Notes under the pieces: model-generated | What the model was told of the DNA's origin: nothing | Seen by the model: the letters and a program-made list of their open reading frames with translations, nothing else | Database searches by the model: none | Assembly: GCA_963775335.1 (NCBI GenBank) | Contig: CAVZIJ010000002.1 | Coordinates: 930,001-994,000 of the forward strand | Direction: 5' to 3' | DNA length: 64,000 bases | DNA from: CAVQCX01 sp963775335 | Lineage (GTDB): Bacteria; Pseudomonadota; Gammaproteobacteria; Chromatiales; Chromatiaceae | Shown here: positions 9,744 through 19,079 of the stretch, piece after piece | Layout: each line of letters starts with the position of its first letter | Position numbering within the stretch: the first letter of the stretch is position 1 | Made by a program: the position numbers and the translations under genes

Positions 9744-10108
9744 GCGACAGGGCTACAGGGACGGCGGGCAGCCGGGCGGAGGACCAGGCCTTGGCGCTGC
9801 TGCAGCGGGCGGGACTGATCCTGCTGCAACGCAACTATCGTTGCCGCCTCGGGGAGATCGACCTGATCATGCGCGAGGGTGCCACCTTGGTGTTCGTCGA
9901 GGTGCGGTTTCGTCGCTCCGACGCCTTCGGCGGCCCGGCAGCGAGCGTGGACGGGCGCAAACAACGCCGCATCCTTACCGCCGCCCAACGCTACCTCCAG
10001 AGCCACCCGCAGGCGTCGAACCGGCCTTGCCGGTTCGACGTGGTGGCCATCTGCCCGCAACGCGAGCCAGCCCTCGACTGGATACGCGACGCCTTTCGCG
10101 CAGGCTAG
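9740..10108 (+). CDS. yraN: YraN, UPF0102 nuclease-fold protein
   Basis: Small protein of the UPF0102 family with a restriction-endonuclease-like fold; the cellular function is not established. The 122-residue product has the family pattern GxxAEDQALALLQRAG, NYRCRLGEIDLIMREG and LVFVEVRFRRSDAFG, giving a PD-(D/E)xK-type acidic cluster (GEIDLI...VFVEVR), with the usual lysine position occupied by Arg as is common in this family. The GTG start at 9740 overlaps the lpoA stop (GTGA), so the genes are coupled. Order lpoA-yraN-diaA-dolP matches E. coli yraMNOP. Confidence 0.93.
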   Translation: MSDRATGTAGSRAEDQALALLQRAGLILLQRNYRCRLGEIDLIMREGATLVFVEVRFRRSDAFGGPAASVDGRKQRRILTAAQRYLQSHPQASNRPCRFDVVAICPQREPALDWIRDAFRAG

Positions 10109-10190
10109 CCACTTACGCTTGTGGAGCAGCGCCCCGCGTGGCATGTTCAACGCTCCAGAGATTCGCGTCTTTGCCCCAACCCTGAGCCCC

Positions 10191-10779
10191 ATGGACCTGC
10201 CCGATCGTGTCAAGCGAAATTTCGAAGCCAGCCTCGAGGTCAAGACCCAGGCGCTGGCGCTACTCCCCGAGTACATTGCACTCGCCGGGGAGCTCATCGT
10301 GCAGCGCCTGCTCGAAGGCGCCAAGGTGTTGAGCTGCGGCAACGGAGGGTCCGCGGCCGACGCCCAGCATTTCGCTTCCGAAATGGTCAACCGCTTTGAG
10401 CGTGACCGCCCGGGCCTGGCGGCGCTGGCTCTCACCACGGACAGCTCGGCGCTCACGTCGATCGCCAACGATCTGGCCTACGAGCAGGTGTTTACCAGAC
10501 AGGTCCAGGCCTTGGGCAACCCGGGCGACGTGTTGCTCGCCATCTCCACGAGCGGTAGCTCCCCCAGCATCGTTTCAGCAGCGCTCACCGCCCACGAGCA
10601 GGAGATGCGGGTGGTGGCTCTGACGGGGCGCAACGGCGGCGCCCTGGCGACCGTGCTGACCTCAGAGGACGTTCGAGATCCGGGTCCCATCGGACTCGAC
10701 CGCCCGCATCCAGGAGGTGCACCTCCTCGTCATCCACTGCCTATGCGACCTGATCGACGCACAGCTACTGGGAAACTGA
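10191..10779 (+). pseudogene. diaA: DiaA-type SIS-domain DnaA initiator-associating protein / phosphoheptose isomerase homologue (frameshifted as given)
   Basis: SIS-domain protein; in E. coli DiaA binds DnaA and promotes timely initiation at oriC, and GmhA is the related sedoheptulose-7-phosphate isomerase. Position between yraN and dolP favours DiaA. From the ATG at 10191 the frame gives MDLPDRVKRNFEASLE, SCGNGGSAADAQHFASEM, NRFERDRPGL and LLAISTSGSSPSI. After TSEDV (10668-10674, GACGTTC) the frame is lost; reading one base on gives EIRVPSDSTARIQEVHLL, IHCLCDLIDAQLLGN and a stop at 10777-10779, exactly the expected family C-terminus. An upstream ATG at 10143 is possible but adds residues not seen in the family. 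Confidence 0.88.
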
Positions 10780-10783
10780 AGCC

Positions 10784-11386
10784 ATGAAGGATTCCGCGCT
10801 CATGCCGAAGAACCTGAAGACGATGCTGGCCACCCTGCTGACGGTCGGGACGCTGCAAGGCTGCGCGGCAGCGGTGGTCGGCGGTGCGGCCGCCACGGGG
10901 GCGGCGGTGATCCACGATCGTCGCACCGCCGGGGCCGTCGTGGACGACCAGCGTATCGAGCTGGACGCCTACCACCTCAAGTACAAGCACGGGGACATCA
11001 ACAAGCACAGCAGCATCAATATCACCAGCTACAACGGCAAGGTGCTGCTCACGGGGACCGCCGCGTCGACGCAGATGCCCGAGCGCTTCGCCGGACTGGT
11101 CGCCGCCATCCAGGGTGTGCGCGAGGTCGTCAACGAGATCAGCATCGGCCCGCTGCGGAGCGCAGCCGACACCGCCCGCGACACTTACATCACCTCGAAG
11201 GTCAAGATCTCCCTGTTCGGCGTCGACGGCAAGCTCTCGGACCCGACGCCTTTCAAGGTGGTTACCAGCGCCGGCGTGGTCTACCTGATGGGCCTGACGA
11301 CCCGCAAGGAGGGCGATGCCGCCGCCGAGCAGATCCGCTATATCGACGGCGTCAAGCGGGTGGTGAAGCTCTTTGAATACCGTTGA
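10784..11386 (+). CDS. dolP: DolP (YraP)-like dual BON-domain lipoprotein
   Basis: Outer-membrane lipoprotein family that in E. coli localises to division sites and supports envelope integrity. The 200-residue product has an N-terminal signal ending in the lipobox LQGC, a Gly/Ala-rich linker (AAAVVGGAAATGAAVIHDRRTAG) and two BON domains at roughly residues 65-125 and 130-200 (NITSYNGKVLLTGTA; VVTSAGVVYLMGLTT). It begins four bases after diaA. A second in-frame ATG at 10802 with AAGGA upstream could be the actual start and would still leave a complete signal peptide. Confidence 0.92.
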   Translation: MKDSALMPKNLKTMLATLLTVGTLQGCAAAVVGGAAATGAAVIHDRRTAGAVVDDQRIELDAYHLKYKHGDINKHSSINITSYNGKVLLTGTAASTQMPERFAGLVAAIQGVREVVNEISIGPLRSAADTARDTYITSKVKISLFGVDGKLSDPTPFKVVTSAGVVYLMGLTTRKEGDAAAEQIRYIDGVKRVVKLFEYR

Positions 11387-12779
11387 CCGATCGGGGCCCC
11401 TGCCGGAGGCGCTCGCGAGATCCCTGGGTGCGATCGTCGGAGCGGACGCGCTCCTGACCGACCCGGGGGACTGCTGGGCCTATGGCTACGACAACAGCCG
11501 GCGCCAGGGACTGCCTCAGGCCGTGGCGTTCCCGACGGAGCACCAGCAGGTCCGCGATCTGGTAAGGCTGTGTAATGAAGCCGCCTTGCCTCTGATCCCC
11601 CGGGGCCGCGGAACCGGCACGACCGGCGCGACCGTGCCCGTGAAAGGGGGCTTGGTGCTGTCTCTGGAGCGCATGGACCGCATCCTGCAGATCGATCCGG
11701 CCAACCGGGTTGCGCGGGTCGAGCCGGGGGTAACCAACCAGACGCTCCAGGACGCCCTGGGGGCCCACGGCTTCTTTTGGCCACCGGACCCCACGAGTGC
11801 CGCCGCATGCACCATCGGCGGCAATCTGGCCTACAACTCCGCCGGCCCCCGGGCAGTGAAATACGGGACGCCCCGGGAGAACACGCTGGGCCTGAAGGCC
11901 GTCACCGGATGCGGCGAAGAGATCCGCACCGGTGTCTCCACCACCAAGGGCGTGGTCGGCTACGACCTCACGCGTCTGCTGATCGGCTCGGAGGGCACGC
12001 TCGCGGTGATTACCGAAGCAGTGCTCAAGCTCACCCCGCTGGCGGAGTCCAAACGCACGCTGCAAGCCGGGTATCGGAGCGTCCACGCCGCTGCGCAGGC
12101 CGTTTCGGCCATCATGGCCCAGCCCGTCACGCCCTGCGCGCTGGAGCTCATGGACGGCTCCTGCCTCGCCCTGGTGCGCTCATACCAAGACCCCGGACTC
12201 GACGACAGGATCGGCGCGCTGCTCATGATCGAGGTCGACGGACCGGCCCACTGCATCGAGCGGGACGCCGCGGCCATGCGAGCGACGGCGAGCATCGAAG
12301 GCCTGGTCGACCTGCGCGAGGCGGCGACCGAGGCCGATGTGGCGCGTCTCTGGCGGGTGCGCAAGGCCCTGTCCCCCGCCTTGCGCAATGCCGCGCCCAA
12401 GAAGATCAACGAGGACGTAGTCGTGCCGGTCTCCCAGATACCGGCGTTGATCGCCCGGCTGGACCGCCTTGCGCGCAGTCAAGGCATACAGATCGTGAAC
12501 TTCGGACATGCGGGCAACGGCAATATCCACGTCAACCTGCTGTTCGATCCGCAGGACCCCGATCAGGAGGCCGCCGCCCGGACCTGCCTCGACGCCCTGT
12601 TCGGCCTGGTGCTGGAGCTCGGAGGGACCCTGTCCGGAGAGCACGGCGTCGGATTGGTGAAACGCGAGCTCATGGCCCGGGAGATCGACCCCACCACGCT
12701 GCGCTTGATGCGCGACATCAAGCGTCAGTTCGACCCGCGCAACGTCCTAAACCCCGGTAAGGCGCTTCCGGACGCCTGA
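11373..12779 (+). CDS. FAD-linked oxidase, GlcD / D-lactate dehydrogenase type
   Basis: Flavoprotein of the FAD_binding_4 plus FAD-oxidase_C family, which oxidises 2-hydroxy acids such as glycolate or D-lactate. The 468-residue protein has the FAD-binding PRGRGTGTTGA (about residue 76), the TIGGNLAYNSAGPRAVKYG block, and the C-terminal signatures NFGHAGNGNIHVNLLF and SGEHGVGLVKREL. The start is a TTG at 11373, overlapping the dolP stop by 14 bases. Glycolate is made by RuBisCO oxygenation, so GlcD is an attractive assignment, but no glcE or glcF follows, so a single-subunit D-lactate dehydrogenase is equally possible. It converges on the cytochrome gene with a four-base gap. Confidence 0.85.
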   Translation: MNTVDRSGPLPEALARSLGAIVGADALLTDPGDCWAYGYDNSRRQGLPQAVAFPTEHQQVRDLVRLCNEAALPLIPRGRGTGTTGATVPVKGGLVLSLERMDRILQIDPANRVARVEPGVTNQTLQDALGAHGFFWPPDPTSAAACTIGGNLAYNSAGPRAVKYGTPRENTLGLKAVTGCGEEIRTGVSTTKGVVGYDLTRLLIGSEGTLAVITEAVLKLTPLAESKRTLQAGYRSVHAAAQAVSAIMAQPVTPCALELMDGSCLALVRSYQDPGLDDRIGALLMIEVDGPAHCIERDAAAMRATASIEGLVDLREAATEADVARLWRVRKALSPALRNAAPKKINEDVVVPVSQIPALIARLDRLARSQGIQIVNFGHAGNGNIHVNLLFDPQDPDQEAAARTCLDALFGLVLELGGTLSGEHGVGLVKRELMAREIDPTTLRLMRDIKRQFDPRNVLNPGKALPDA

Positions 12780-12783
12780 GCCC

Positions 12784-13554
12784 TCACTTGAGGTTTGCAA
12801 CGTAGCTCGCAACCGCCTGCATGTCCTCGTCGGTCGCGAGCATGTTGGCTCGGGCGGCCATCCAGGGATCGTAACGATGGCCGGTACCCTGCTTGAATTC
12901 TTCGAGCATCTTGACCACGTAAGTCGGTTGCTGGCCGGCAACGCGCGCATAGCCCTCCTTGCCCTTGCCATCGGCACCGTGGCATTCCACGCAGAACTGC
13001 TCGAACAGCTGCTTGCCCTTGTCCAGCAGCTTCGGGTCACCACCGCCCGCGGTCTCGGCAGCCTGGGACGAGTAGTAGACGGCAAACGTCATCTTGTCCT
13101 CATCAGTGATGGCGCGTGCGAGGCCGCTCATCCAGTAATCGAAGCGTCGGTCATCCGCGAAACGGTCGAACTGATCCACCAGATAGACCGGATTCTGGCC
13201 GGCCAGGCTGGGAACGACGGGGGTGACCGAGTTGCCGTTCTCCCCGTGGCAATGCTTGCAGAGCACGGCGCGCTCCTCGGCTTGGCGGTAAACGAGCTGG
13301 CGCTTGGCCGGATCGGAAACCAGCTCGGCAATCTTTTTTTCGAGCTCCGCGCGCACGACGAGATCCTTCTGCTTCAGCGCTGCCTCCTCCTCGGGCGTCA
13401 CCGCCGGCACTGGGGACTCGGCAGGCGAAGCGGCAGGCTCTTCGTTTGCAGGGCCGTTCGGAGGCGCCTTGACGGGCGTGTCCGCGGCCGTGGCCGAGTC
13501 TGCCACCACGATCGCGGAAACGACCGTCAGCAGTGCCATGAATAGCTTCTTCAT
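12784..13554 (-). CDS. Periplasmic di-heme cytochrome c (cytochrome c4/c553-like)
   Basis: Exported electron carrier with two class I haem c domains. A signal peptide (MKKLFMALLTVVSAIVVADSATAA) is followed by a Pro/Ala/Glu-rich spacer of about 45 residues, then haem sites CKHCH and CVECH, each followed by a GENGNS or GADGKG turn. Candidate axial methionines lie in DYWMSGLA and DPWMAARANM. The ATG at 13554 is chosen over 13602 because the signal peptide begins there. Neighbouring oxidase genes are convergent, not co-transcribed, so a shared pathway is only a guess. Confidence 0.88.
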   Translation of the reverse strand: MKKLFMALLTVVSAIVVADSATAADTPVKAPPNGPANEEPAASPAESPVPAVTPEEEAALKQKDLVVRAELEKKIAELVSDPAKRQLVYRQAEERAVLCKHCHGENGNSVTPVVPSLAGQNPVYLVDQFDRFADDRRFDYWMSGLARAITDEDKMTFAVYYSSQAAETAGGGDPKLLDKGKQLFEQFCVECHGADGKGKEGYARVAGQQPTYVVKMLEEFKQGTGHRYDPWMAARANMLATDEDMQAVASYVANLK

Positions 13555-13680
13555 CTTGTCGACCCCCCCGGCATGTTGTTTCGAGCTCCGAAGACCCGCC
13601 ACCGTTCCCGGTCTTCGGCACTATTAGCCGCCCTCGACGCCATATTCAAGCGGCGCCCGCTGCGTTGTCGCGCCCGGTCC

Positions 13681-15540
13681 TCAAGTAGGGCCCGAGCCGG
13701 GTCCCCAGAGCCGCTCGCGCAGCGCCGACAGGCGCACGCCGCGACGCAGGACTGCCTCGCGCAGGCACCGGGCCTGGGACCAGACGGTGAACCGGGCACG
13801 CGCCCGCGTGATGGCGGTGTAGAGCAGCTCCCGCCCGATCAAGGGGTTGTCCAGGTCCGGCAGCACGAGGATCACCTCATCGAGCTCCGAGCCCTGACTC
13901 TTGTGCACGGTCATGGCGAAGACGGTCTCGTGCGGCCCCAGGCGACCGGGCGCCAAGGCACGGATGCTGCCGCCCGGGCCTGGGAGCCAGACCCTCAACC
14001 GGCCATCGGAATCCGGCATGGCTATACCTAGATCGCCGTTGAACAGACCGAGACCATAATCGTTGCGGGTGACCATGACGGGGCGGCCCGGGTACCAGGG
14101 CCCGCGATGGCGAATCAGGCCCTGTTCCCGCAGGACGGTCTCGATCAGCGCGTTCAGACGTGCCACGCCGAAAGGGCCCTCGCGCAGGGCGCACAGCACC
14201 CGAAGGCGTCCCAGGGCACGCAAACCCTCGACAGGGTCGCGGGTCTCGAAGAGCACCCGATAGGCCGGAGCCACCCGATTGCGAATCAGCCGCGGGAGGT
14301 CCCCAGCGCTCGGCTCCTCGCGAGCGACTTCCCTCAGGGCCGGATCGGCGAGCAGTGCGAGGACCCGTTCGGCCTCCCCCGCGTTCACTGCGGCGGCGAG
14401 TGCCCCCACACCGCCTTCTGCGCTGAATCTGAAGCTGCGCCTCAGGAGCACGACACTGTCCCCCAGGGGGGAGGGGTCGCCCCCGCTGTCGCCGTCGCCG
14501 CTGATCGCCTCTCCGGTCGCCTCCCGCAACAGACGGACAAACGCCGGAGAGAAGGCCGGCAGCCAAGGCGCCCCGCAAAGATCCCCCAAGACATAGCCGG
14601 CCTCCACCGAGGCCAGCTGGTCCTTGTCGCCGAGCAGCAGGAGACCGGCGTCGGGCGGCAGGGCACGGAGCAATCGGCTCATGAGCGGCAGGTCGACCAT
14701 GGAGGCCTCGTCGACCACCACCAGGTCGACGTGTAACGGATTGTCCGGACCCTGCCTGTAGCCAACCCCACCCGGCACCGCGCCGAGCAACCGGTGCAGG
14801 GTCGAGACGTCCCGGGGCACCGCCTCGCGCACCTCCGTCGGGCAGTCGAGCCTCGCCAGCGCAGCCTCGATGGACTCACCCAGGCGGGCCGCGGCCTTTC
14901 CGGTCGGGGCGGCGAGGGCGATCCGCGGGCGCGCCGGCCGGGCCAGCTCGATGACCAGGGCTAGAATCGCGGCAACCGTCCGCGTCTTGCCGGTGCCCGG
15001 CCCGCCGGAGACCACCGTGAGCCGGCGAAATGCCGCAACCGCAGCAGCAATCTTCTGCCAGTCGGGACTTTTCGCGTCGGCCGGGCCCGGAAACAGCCGA
15101 TCGAGCACGGCGCGCACCGCCCCCGGAGGGGGGGGCCGGAGCACCGGCGCGGCCCGGCGGAGCAGATCAGCGGCGAGGTCCCGCTCGAACCACCAGAACC
15201 GGCCCAGATAGAGCCGACCGGCCCGATCGAGGATCAGCGGCGCAAAGCCTTCCGGGCCCGCCACCGCCCCGGATCGCTCCAAGGCAGCGATCCAATCCCC
15301 GCTGACCGGGGCCTGCACGCCGTCGAATCCCGCACTCCGGTCCGCGAACAGGGGCTTTCCCGCATAGTCGCTCAGGGCGACGCAAACGTCCCCCTCGCCG
15401 CTGCGCTGACTGACCAGCGCCGCCCCCAGGATCAGTCCCGGGGCCTCCTCCCCCACCAGTTGCGCCAGACACAGGGCGAAATGCAGATCCAGGGGTCTCA
15501 GAGTCCCCGCCTCGACGGCCTGGCGCAGGCGTCCGATCAT
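13681..15540 (-). CDS. recD: RecD, exonuclease V alpha subunit (5'-3' helicase)
   Basis: 5'-3' superfamily 1B helicase subunit of RecBCD, which resects double-strand ends for recombination. The 619-residue protein has Walker A GGPGTGKTRTV at 179-189, Walker B DLVVVDEASMVDLP, the LLGDKDQL motif, and C-terminal motifs MTVHKSQGSELDEV and LLYTAITRAR. Its ATG overlaps the recB stop (ATGA at 15540-15537). The recC-recB-recD order on one strand differs from E. coli, where ptrA lies between recC and recB. Length is typical. Confidence 0.96.
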   Translation of the reverse strand: MIGRLRQAVEAGTLRPLDLHFALCLAQLVGEEAPGLILGAALVSQRSGEGDVCVALSDYAGKPLFADRSAGFDGVQAPVSGDWIAALERSGAVAGPEGFAPLILDRAGRLYLGRFWWFERDLAADLLRRAAPVLRPPPPGAVRAVLDRLFPGPADAKSPDWQKIAAAVAAFRRLTVVSGGPGTGKTRTVAAILALVIELARPARPRIALAAPTGKAAARLGESIEAALARLDCPTEVREAVPRDVSTLHRLLGAVPGGVGYRQGPDNPLHVDLVVVDEASMVDLPLMSRLLRALPPDAGLLLLGDKDQLASVEAGYVLGDLCGAPWLPAFSPAFVRLLREATGEAISGDGDSGGDPSPLGDSVVLLRRSFRFSAEGGVGALAAAVNAGEAERVLALLADPALREVAREEPSAGDLPRLIRNRVAPAYRVLFETRDPVEGLRALGRLRVLCALREGPFGVARLNALIETVLREQGLIRHRGPWYPGRPVMVTRNDYGLGLFNGDLGIAMPDSDGRLRVWLPGPGGSIRALAPGRLGPHETVFAMTVHKSQGSELDEVILVLPDLDNPLIGRELLYTAITRARARFTVWSQARCLREAVLRRGVRLSALRERLWGPGSGPT

Positions 15541-18500
15541 GTCCGGCCTCGAAACAGGCCGTCGAGGCGCTCGATCAGCGCTCGAGCCGGGCGATCGAAG
15601 AACACGCCGTAACGGCTGCCCTGCTGCGGATCCATCCCACGCAGGAACAGGTAGTACGCGCCGCCGAAATGACGGGCATAGTTGTAGCCCGACAGACGCT
15701 GATGCAGATAACGGTGCAACGCCACCGCGTAGATCAGGTACTGCAGATCGTAGCGATGCTCACGCATGGCGGCGGCGAGCGCCAGCGCATCGTAGTCCTC
15801 GGTGCGCACCCCCAGGCGGTTGGACTTGTAGTCGGCGAGGTAATAGCGCCCTGCGTGCTCGAAGACCAGGTCGATGTAGCCCTTCATCAGTCCGCGCACC
15901 GGGTTGAACGTCAGGCGCTCGGTCCCGAGCTCCAGGTGCGCCAGATCACCCAGAGCGCCCCCGAGCCCGTCGGGGCTAAGGCGGGCCAGGGGAAAGTGGA
16001 AGACCATTTCGCTGCGCCGGCGGGCCCCGTCAAGATCCCTCAGGCGCAGCCTGCCCGCCTCATCGAGGGCGGTGTCCAGCACATTGCCGATCAGGTGCTC
16101 GACCACCGGCTGCCACGCGGGATCGATCCCGTATTGGGCCAGCCGCTCGCGCACCTCGGCGGCAAGGGCAGGGCCTGCGGCATCGGGAAAGCTCAGGCGC
16201 TCCAGGACGTCATGCAGCAGCAAGCCGGCCTGGGTACCGGCCGGGAAGCGGTGGACGCCGTTTCCGCTCTGATCCCACGCGGGCTCGACACCGAGACCGC
16301 CCTCGGCCAGCTGATCCGCCTCCGCCCGGGCAGGGGCGATCCCGCGCCCTTCGACCAGGGCGCTGTAGCTGGCGATCCGCCAGGACCCGTCGATGCCGCC
16401 ATCGAACCGGCGCGCCTCGAGCTCTCCGGCCTTGTCGGCGAACCCGGTCCCCTCCCAAGGACCGGGGGCCCTCAGGGGTCGGACCAGCAGCACCGCCTGG
16501 ACCGGCAAAGCACTCAGAGCGACCCGCATCGCTCCATCGTCGGGCGGCAGATCACCGTCATGGAGCAGATAGCCCAGGGCGGATGCCTCCGCCTCTCGTA
16601 TGGCGCCCCAGGCCAGATGGCATTGGTACCGCGCCCGGCTCACAGCCACGTAGAGCAGGCGCAGATCCTCCGCCAGACGCTCGCGCTCGGCCAGACGGTG
16701 ATGGCTCGCCAGCTCCTCGGAGCCAATGTCGAAGCAGAGCGCGCCTGCGCCCGGGTCGTGGAAGGCCAGGGGCACCTCGCAAGGGCGGGTCCTGGCGCTC
16801 CATGCGAACGGCAGGAACACCACCGGGTACTCCAGCCCTTTGCTCTTGTGCACGGTGACGATCTGGACCAGGGCCTCGTCGCTCTCCAGGCGCAGCTGCT
16901 GGTCCTCGGCGTCTCCGTCGGGATCGGCCCGCCGATCGGCCAGCCAGCGCAAGAGCCCCTCGGGACCTTCGTGGTCCTGGGCGGCGAGCTGCAGCAGCTC
17001 GGCGAGCTGCATCAGGTTGGTGAGCCTGCGCTCTCCCTGATCCGCGGCGAGCAGCCGTCGAGGGATACCCTCGCCGTGCAAGAGCCTCAGCCACATCGGC
17101 ATGAAGCCCAGGGTCTGCCAGAGGCGAAGGTACTCCCGGAACTGCTCCAACCGTCCCTCCCAGAGCCCCTCGTCGGCCGCCAGCGCGCCGAGACGGGGCG
17201 CATCGAGACCGATCAGATCGCCGGCAAGGGCGGCCCGTAAGGCGGCGTCATCTCCCGCTTGGGCCACCGCTTGCAGTACCAAGGCGAGATCCCGGGCCTC
17301 GGGCGTGCCGAACACGCTGTCCCGGGTATGAAAGACACTCGCGAGGCCGTGCGCCCCAAGGGCATCGCGCACGCTCGCCGCCTCGAAGCGGTTGCGCACC
17401 AGGAAGGCGATATCTCCGGCCCGCAGGCGCTCGGCACCGATCAGAGCCCTGCCTTGGGCCCCCAGCCCTACCAGCCGAGCCGCCTCGGACGCGAACGCCG
17501 TCACCGCCGCCCGCTCGGCTGCCTGCTTGGAGATCAAGGCCGTGGTGCCCTGCTCGTCCGAGCGCTCCGCGAGCCAGAGCTGCAGGGCCGCGGGCCTCAG
17601 CCCCTCCACGAGCAGCGGTTGCTTATCCACCTCGCCCGCGGCCTCGGCGGGCTGGAACACAATGTCGGGCTCGAACAGAAAAGGGTCGGCGCGGGCAAAC
17701 AGCCGGTTCACCCCCTCGACCATCCCCGAGGCCGAGCGCCAGTTGACGCCGAGGGTGTGGCGGCATGTGGTGGGAGTCTCTCGGCGGGCCTGGGCATAAG
17801 TGAAGATGTCGGCGCCGCGAAAGCCGTAGATGGCCTGCTTGGGGTCACCGATCAGGAACAGCCCGCAACCGGGCTGACCCCGGTAGAGCAGACGGAAGAT
17901 CTGGTACTGGACAGGGTCTGTGTCCTGGAACTCGTCGATCATGGCCACCGGGAAACGCCGCCTGATCACACCGGCGAGCCGCTCGCCGCCGGGTCCGGAG
18001 AGCGCCCGGTCGAGTCCGACCAGCAGATCGTCGAACGCCATCACCCGGTCGCGCGCCTTGCGCGTGGCCAGCTCCCGACCGAAGTAGCTCCGAGCGGCGG
18101 TGTACAGCCCGATACGCAATCGCCGGTCGAGCTCGCGGGCACGCTCAGCATAGGCCTGGAAGGTCTCGAAGAAGGGGTGCTCTGGGGCCGCACCGCCCTT
18201 CTTGAGAGAGCCCTCCAGCTTGGCTCGGGTGAACATGATCGATCCCGCCGGGACGACCAGGGAAAACCCGTCCGAGAGCCAGCGATCCAGCTCGCCGGCC
18301 GCCTCGACGATACGGTCCGGTCGGTAGCTGTCCGCAGCCCGGCGCAGCCCTGGAGCACCTCCCAGCACAGCCAGGACCTCGGCGCGGCCCTGGCGCCAGG
18401 CCTCCCCCAGGGCGTCATAGGCGAGGCGCATCTCCTGCTCCAGCTCATCCACCGCCCCGGCGTCGTCGGGCGCGACGGGTGCTCCCGGCTGACTGAGCAG

Positions 18501-19079
18501 TGCGCTCAGGTGGGTCAGCAGATCGGTGGGACTAGCCCACCGCTGGCGTGCCCACTCGACCCGTGCCAGGGCAGCACTCTGAAAGTGGAGGCGCCAGAAA
18601 TCCTCGCTGACGGCCCTCCGGATCTCGGTATCGCTGCCCAGCAGCTCGGCCTCGAACAGAGCGCCACTCTCGAAGGCGTTCTCCTGTAGCATCCGCTGAC
18701 AGAAGCCGTGGATGGTGAAGACCGCCGATTCGTCGAGGCGGATCAGGGCATCGTGCAGCCGCTCGCATAGGCGACCCGGATTGCCTCCCCGCGACAGCAA
18801 TGTGCTGAGCGGCGAGCCCGCCGGGGGCGAGGTCCCACCCGCGAGCGCGGCCAGGGCTTCCCGGATGCGCCCCCGTACCCGGCCACGCAGCTCCTCGGTC
18901 GCGGCGTTCGTGAAGGTGACCACCAGAATGCGGTCCACCTCCAAGGCACTCTCGATGAGCAGGCGCAGGTAGAGCGTGGCAATGGTGTACGTCTTTCCCG
19001 TTCCGGCGCTGGCCTCGATCAGCTGGACGCCGGACAACGGAACCTGCAGAGGATCCAGGAGACCGGGCGCTGAGCTCAC
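15537..19079 (-). CDS. recB: RecB, exonuclease V beta subunit (3'-5' helicase/nuclease)
   Basis: UvrD-like helicase plus nuclease subunit of RecBCD. The product from the GTG at 19079 is about 1,180 residues: Walker A IEASAGTGKTYTIATL within the first 35 residues, FTNAATEELRGRVR, DEFQDTDPVQY, GDPKQAIYGFRGAD, TVHKSKGLEYPVVF, and a C-terminal nuclease domain with GYIDLVFEHAGRYYLADYKS, the D...DxK active site. The open frame runs further upstream to 20024 but that portion is low-complexity translation antisense to nothing and overlapping recC; GTGA at 19079-19076 overlaps the recC stop and is the evident start. Confidence 0.96.
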   Translation of the reverse strand: MSSAPGLLDPLQVPLSGVQLIEASAGTGKTYTIATLYLRLLIESALEVDRILVVTFTNAATEELRGRVRGRIREALAALAGGTSPPAGSPLSTLLSRGGNPGRLCERLHDALIRLDESAVFTIHGFCQRMLQENAFESGALFEAELLGSDTEIRRAVSEDFWRLHFQSAALARVEWARQRWASPTDLLTHLSALLSQPGAPVAPDDAGAVDELEQEMRLAYDALGEAWRQGRAEVLAVLGGAPGLRRAADSYRPDRIVEAAGELDRWLSDGFSLVVPAGSIMFTRAKLEGSLKKGGAAPEHPFFETFQAYAERARELDRRLRIGLYTAARSYFGRELATRKARDRVMAFDDLLVGLDRALSGPGGERLAGVIRRRFPVAMIDEFQDTDPVQYQIFRLLYRGQPGCGLFLIGDPKQAIYGFRGADIFTYAQARRETPTTCRHTLGVNWRSASGMVEGVNRLFARADPFLFEPDIVFQPAEAAGEVDKQPLLVEGLRPAALQLWLAERSDEQGTTALISKQAAERAAVTAFASEAARLVGLGAQGRALIGAERLRAGDIAFLVRNRFEAASVRDALGAHGLASVFHTRDSVFGTPEARDLALVLQAVAQAGDDAALRAALAGDLIGLDAPRLGALAADEGLWEGRLEQFREYLRLWQTLGFMPMWLRLLHGEGIPRRLLAADQGERRLTNLMQLAELLQLAAQDHEGPEGLLRWLADRRADPDGDAEDQQLRLESDEALVQIVTVHKSKGLEYPVVFLPFAWSARTRPCEVPLAFHDPGAGALCFDIGSEELASHHRLAERERLAEDLRLLYVAVSRARYQCHLAWGAIREAEASALGYLLHDGDLPPDDGAMRVALSALPVQAVLLVRPLRAPGPWEGTGFADKAGELEARRFDGGIDGSWRIASYSALVEGRGIAPARAEADQLAEGGLGVEPAWDQSGNGVHRFPAGTQAGLLLHDVLERLSFPDAAGPALAAEVRERLAQYGIDPAWQPVVEHLIGNVLDTALDEAGRLRLRDLDGARRRSEMVFHFPLARLSPDGLGGALGDLAHLELGTERLTFNPVRGLMKGYIDLVFEHAGRYYLADYKSNRLGVRTEDYDALALAAAMREHRYDLQYLIYAVALHRYLHQRLSGYNYARHFGGAYYLFLRGMDPQQGSRYGVFFDRPARALIERLDGLFRGRT

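Noticed and set aside
9298..10674. Programmed ribosomal frameshifting in lpoA and diaA
   Set aside because: The codon phase of the shared heptamer differs between genes, and in the fourth gene it is on the other strand, so no common slippery codon pair exists.
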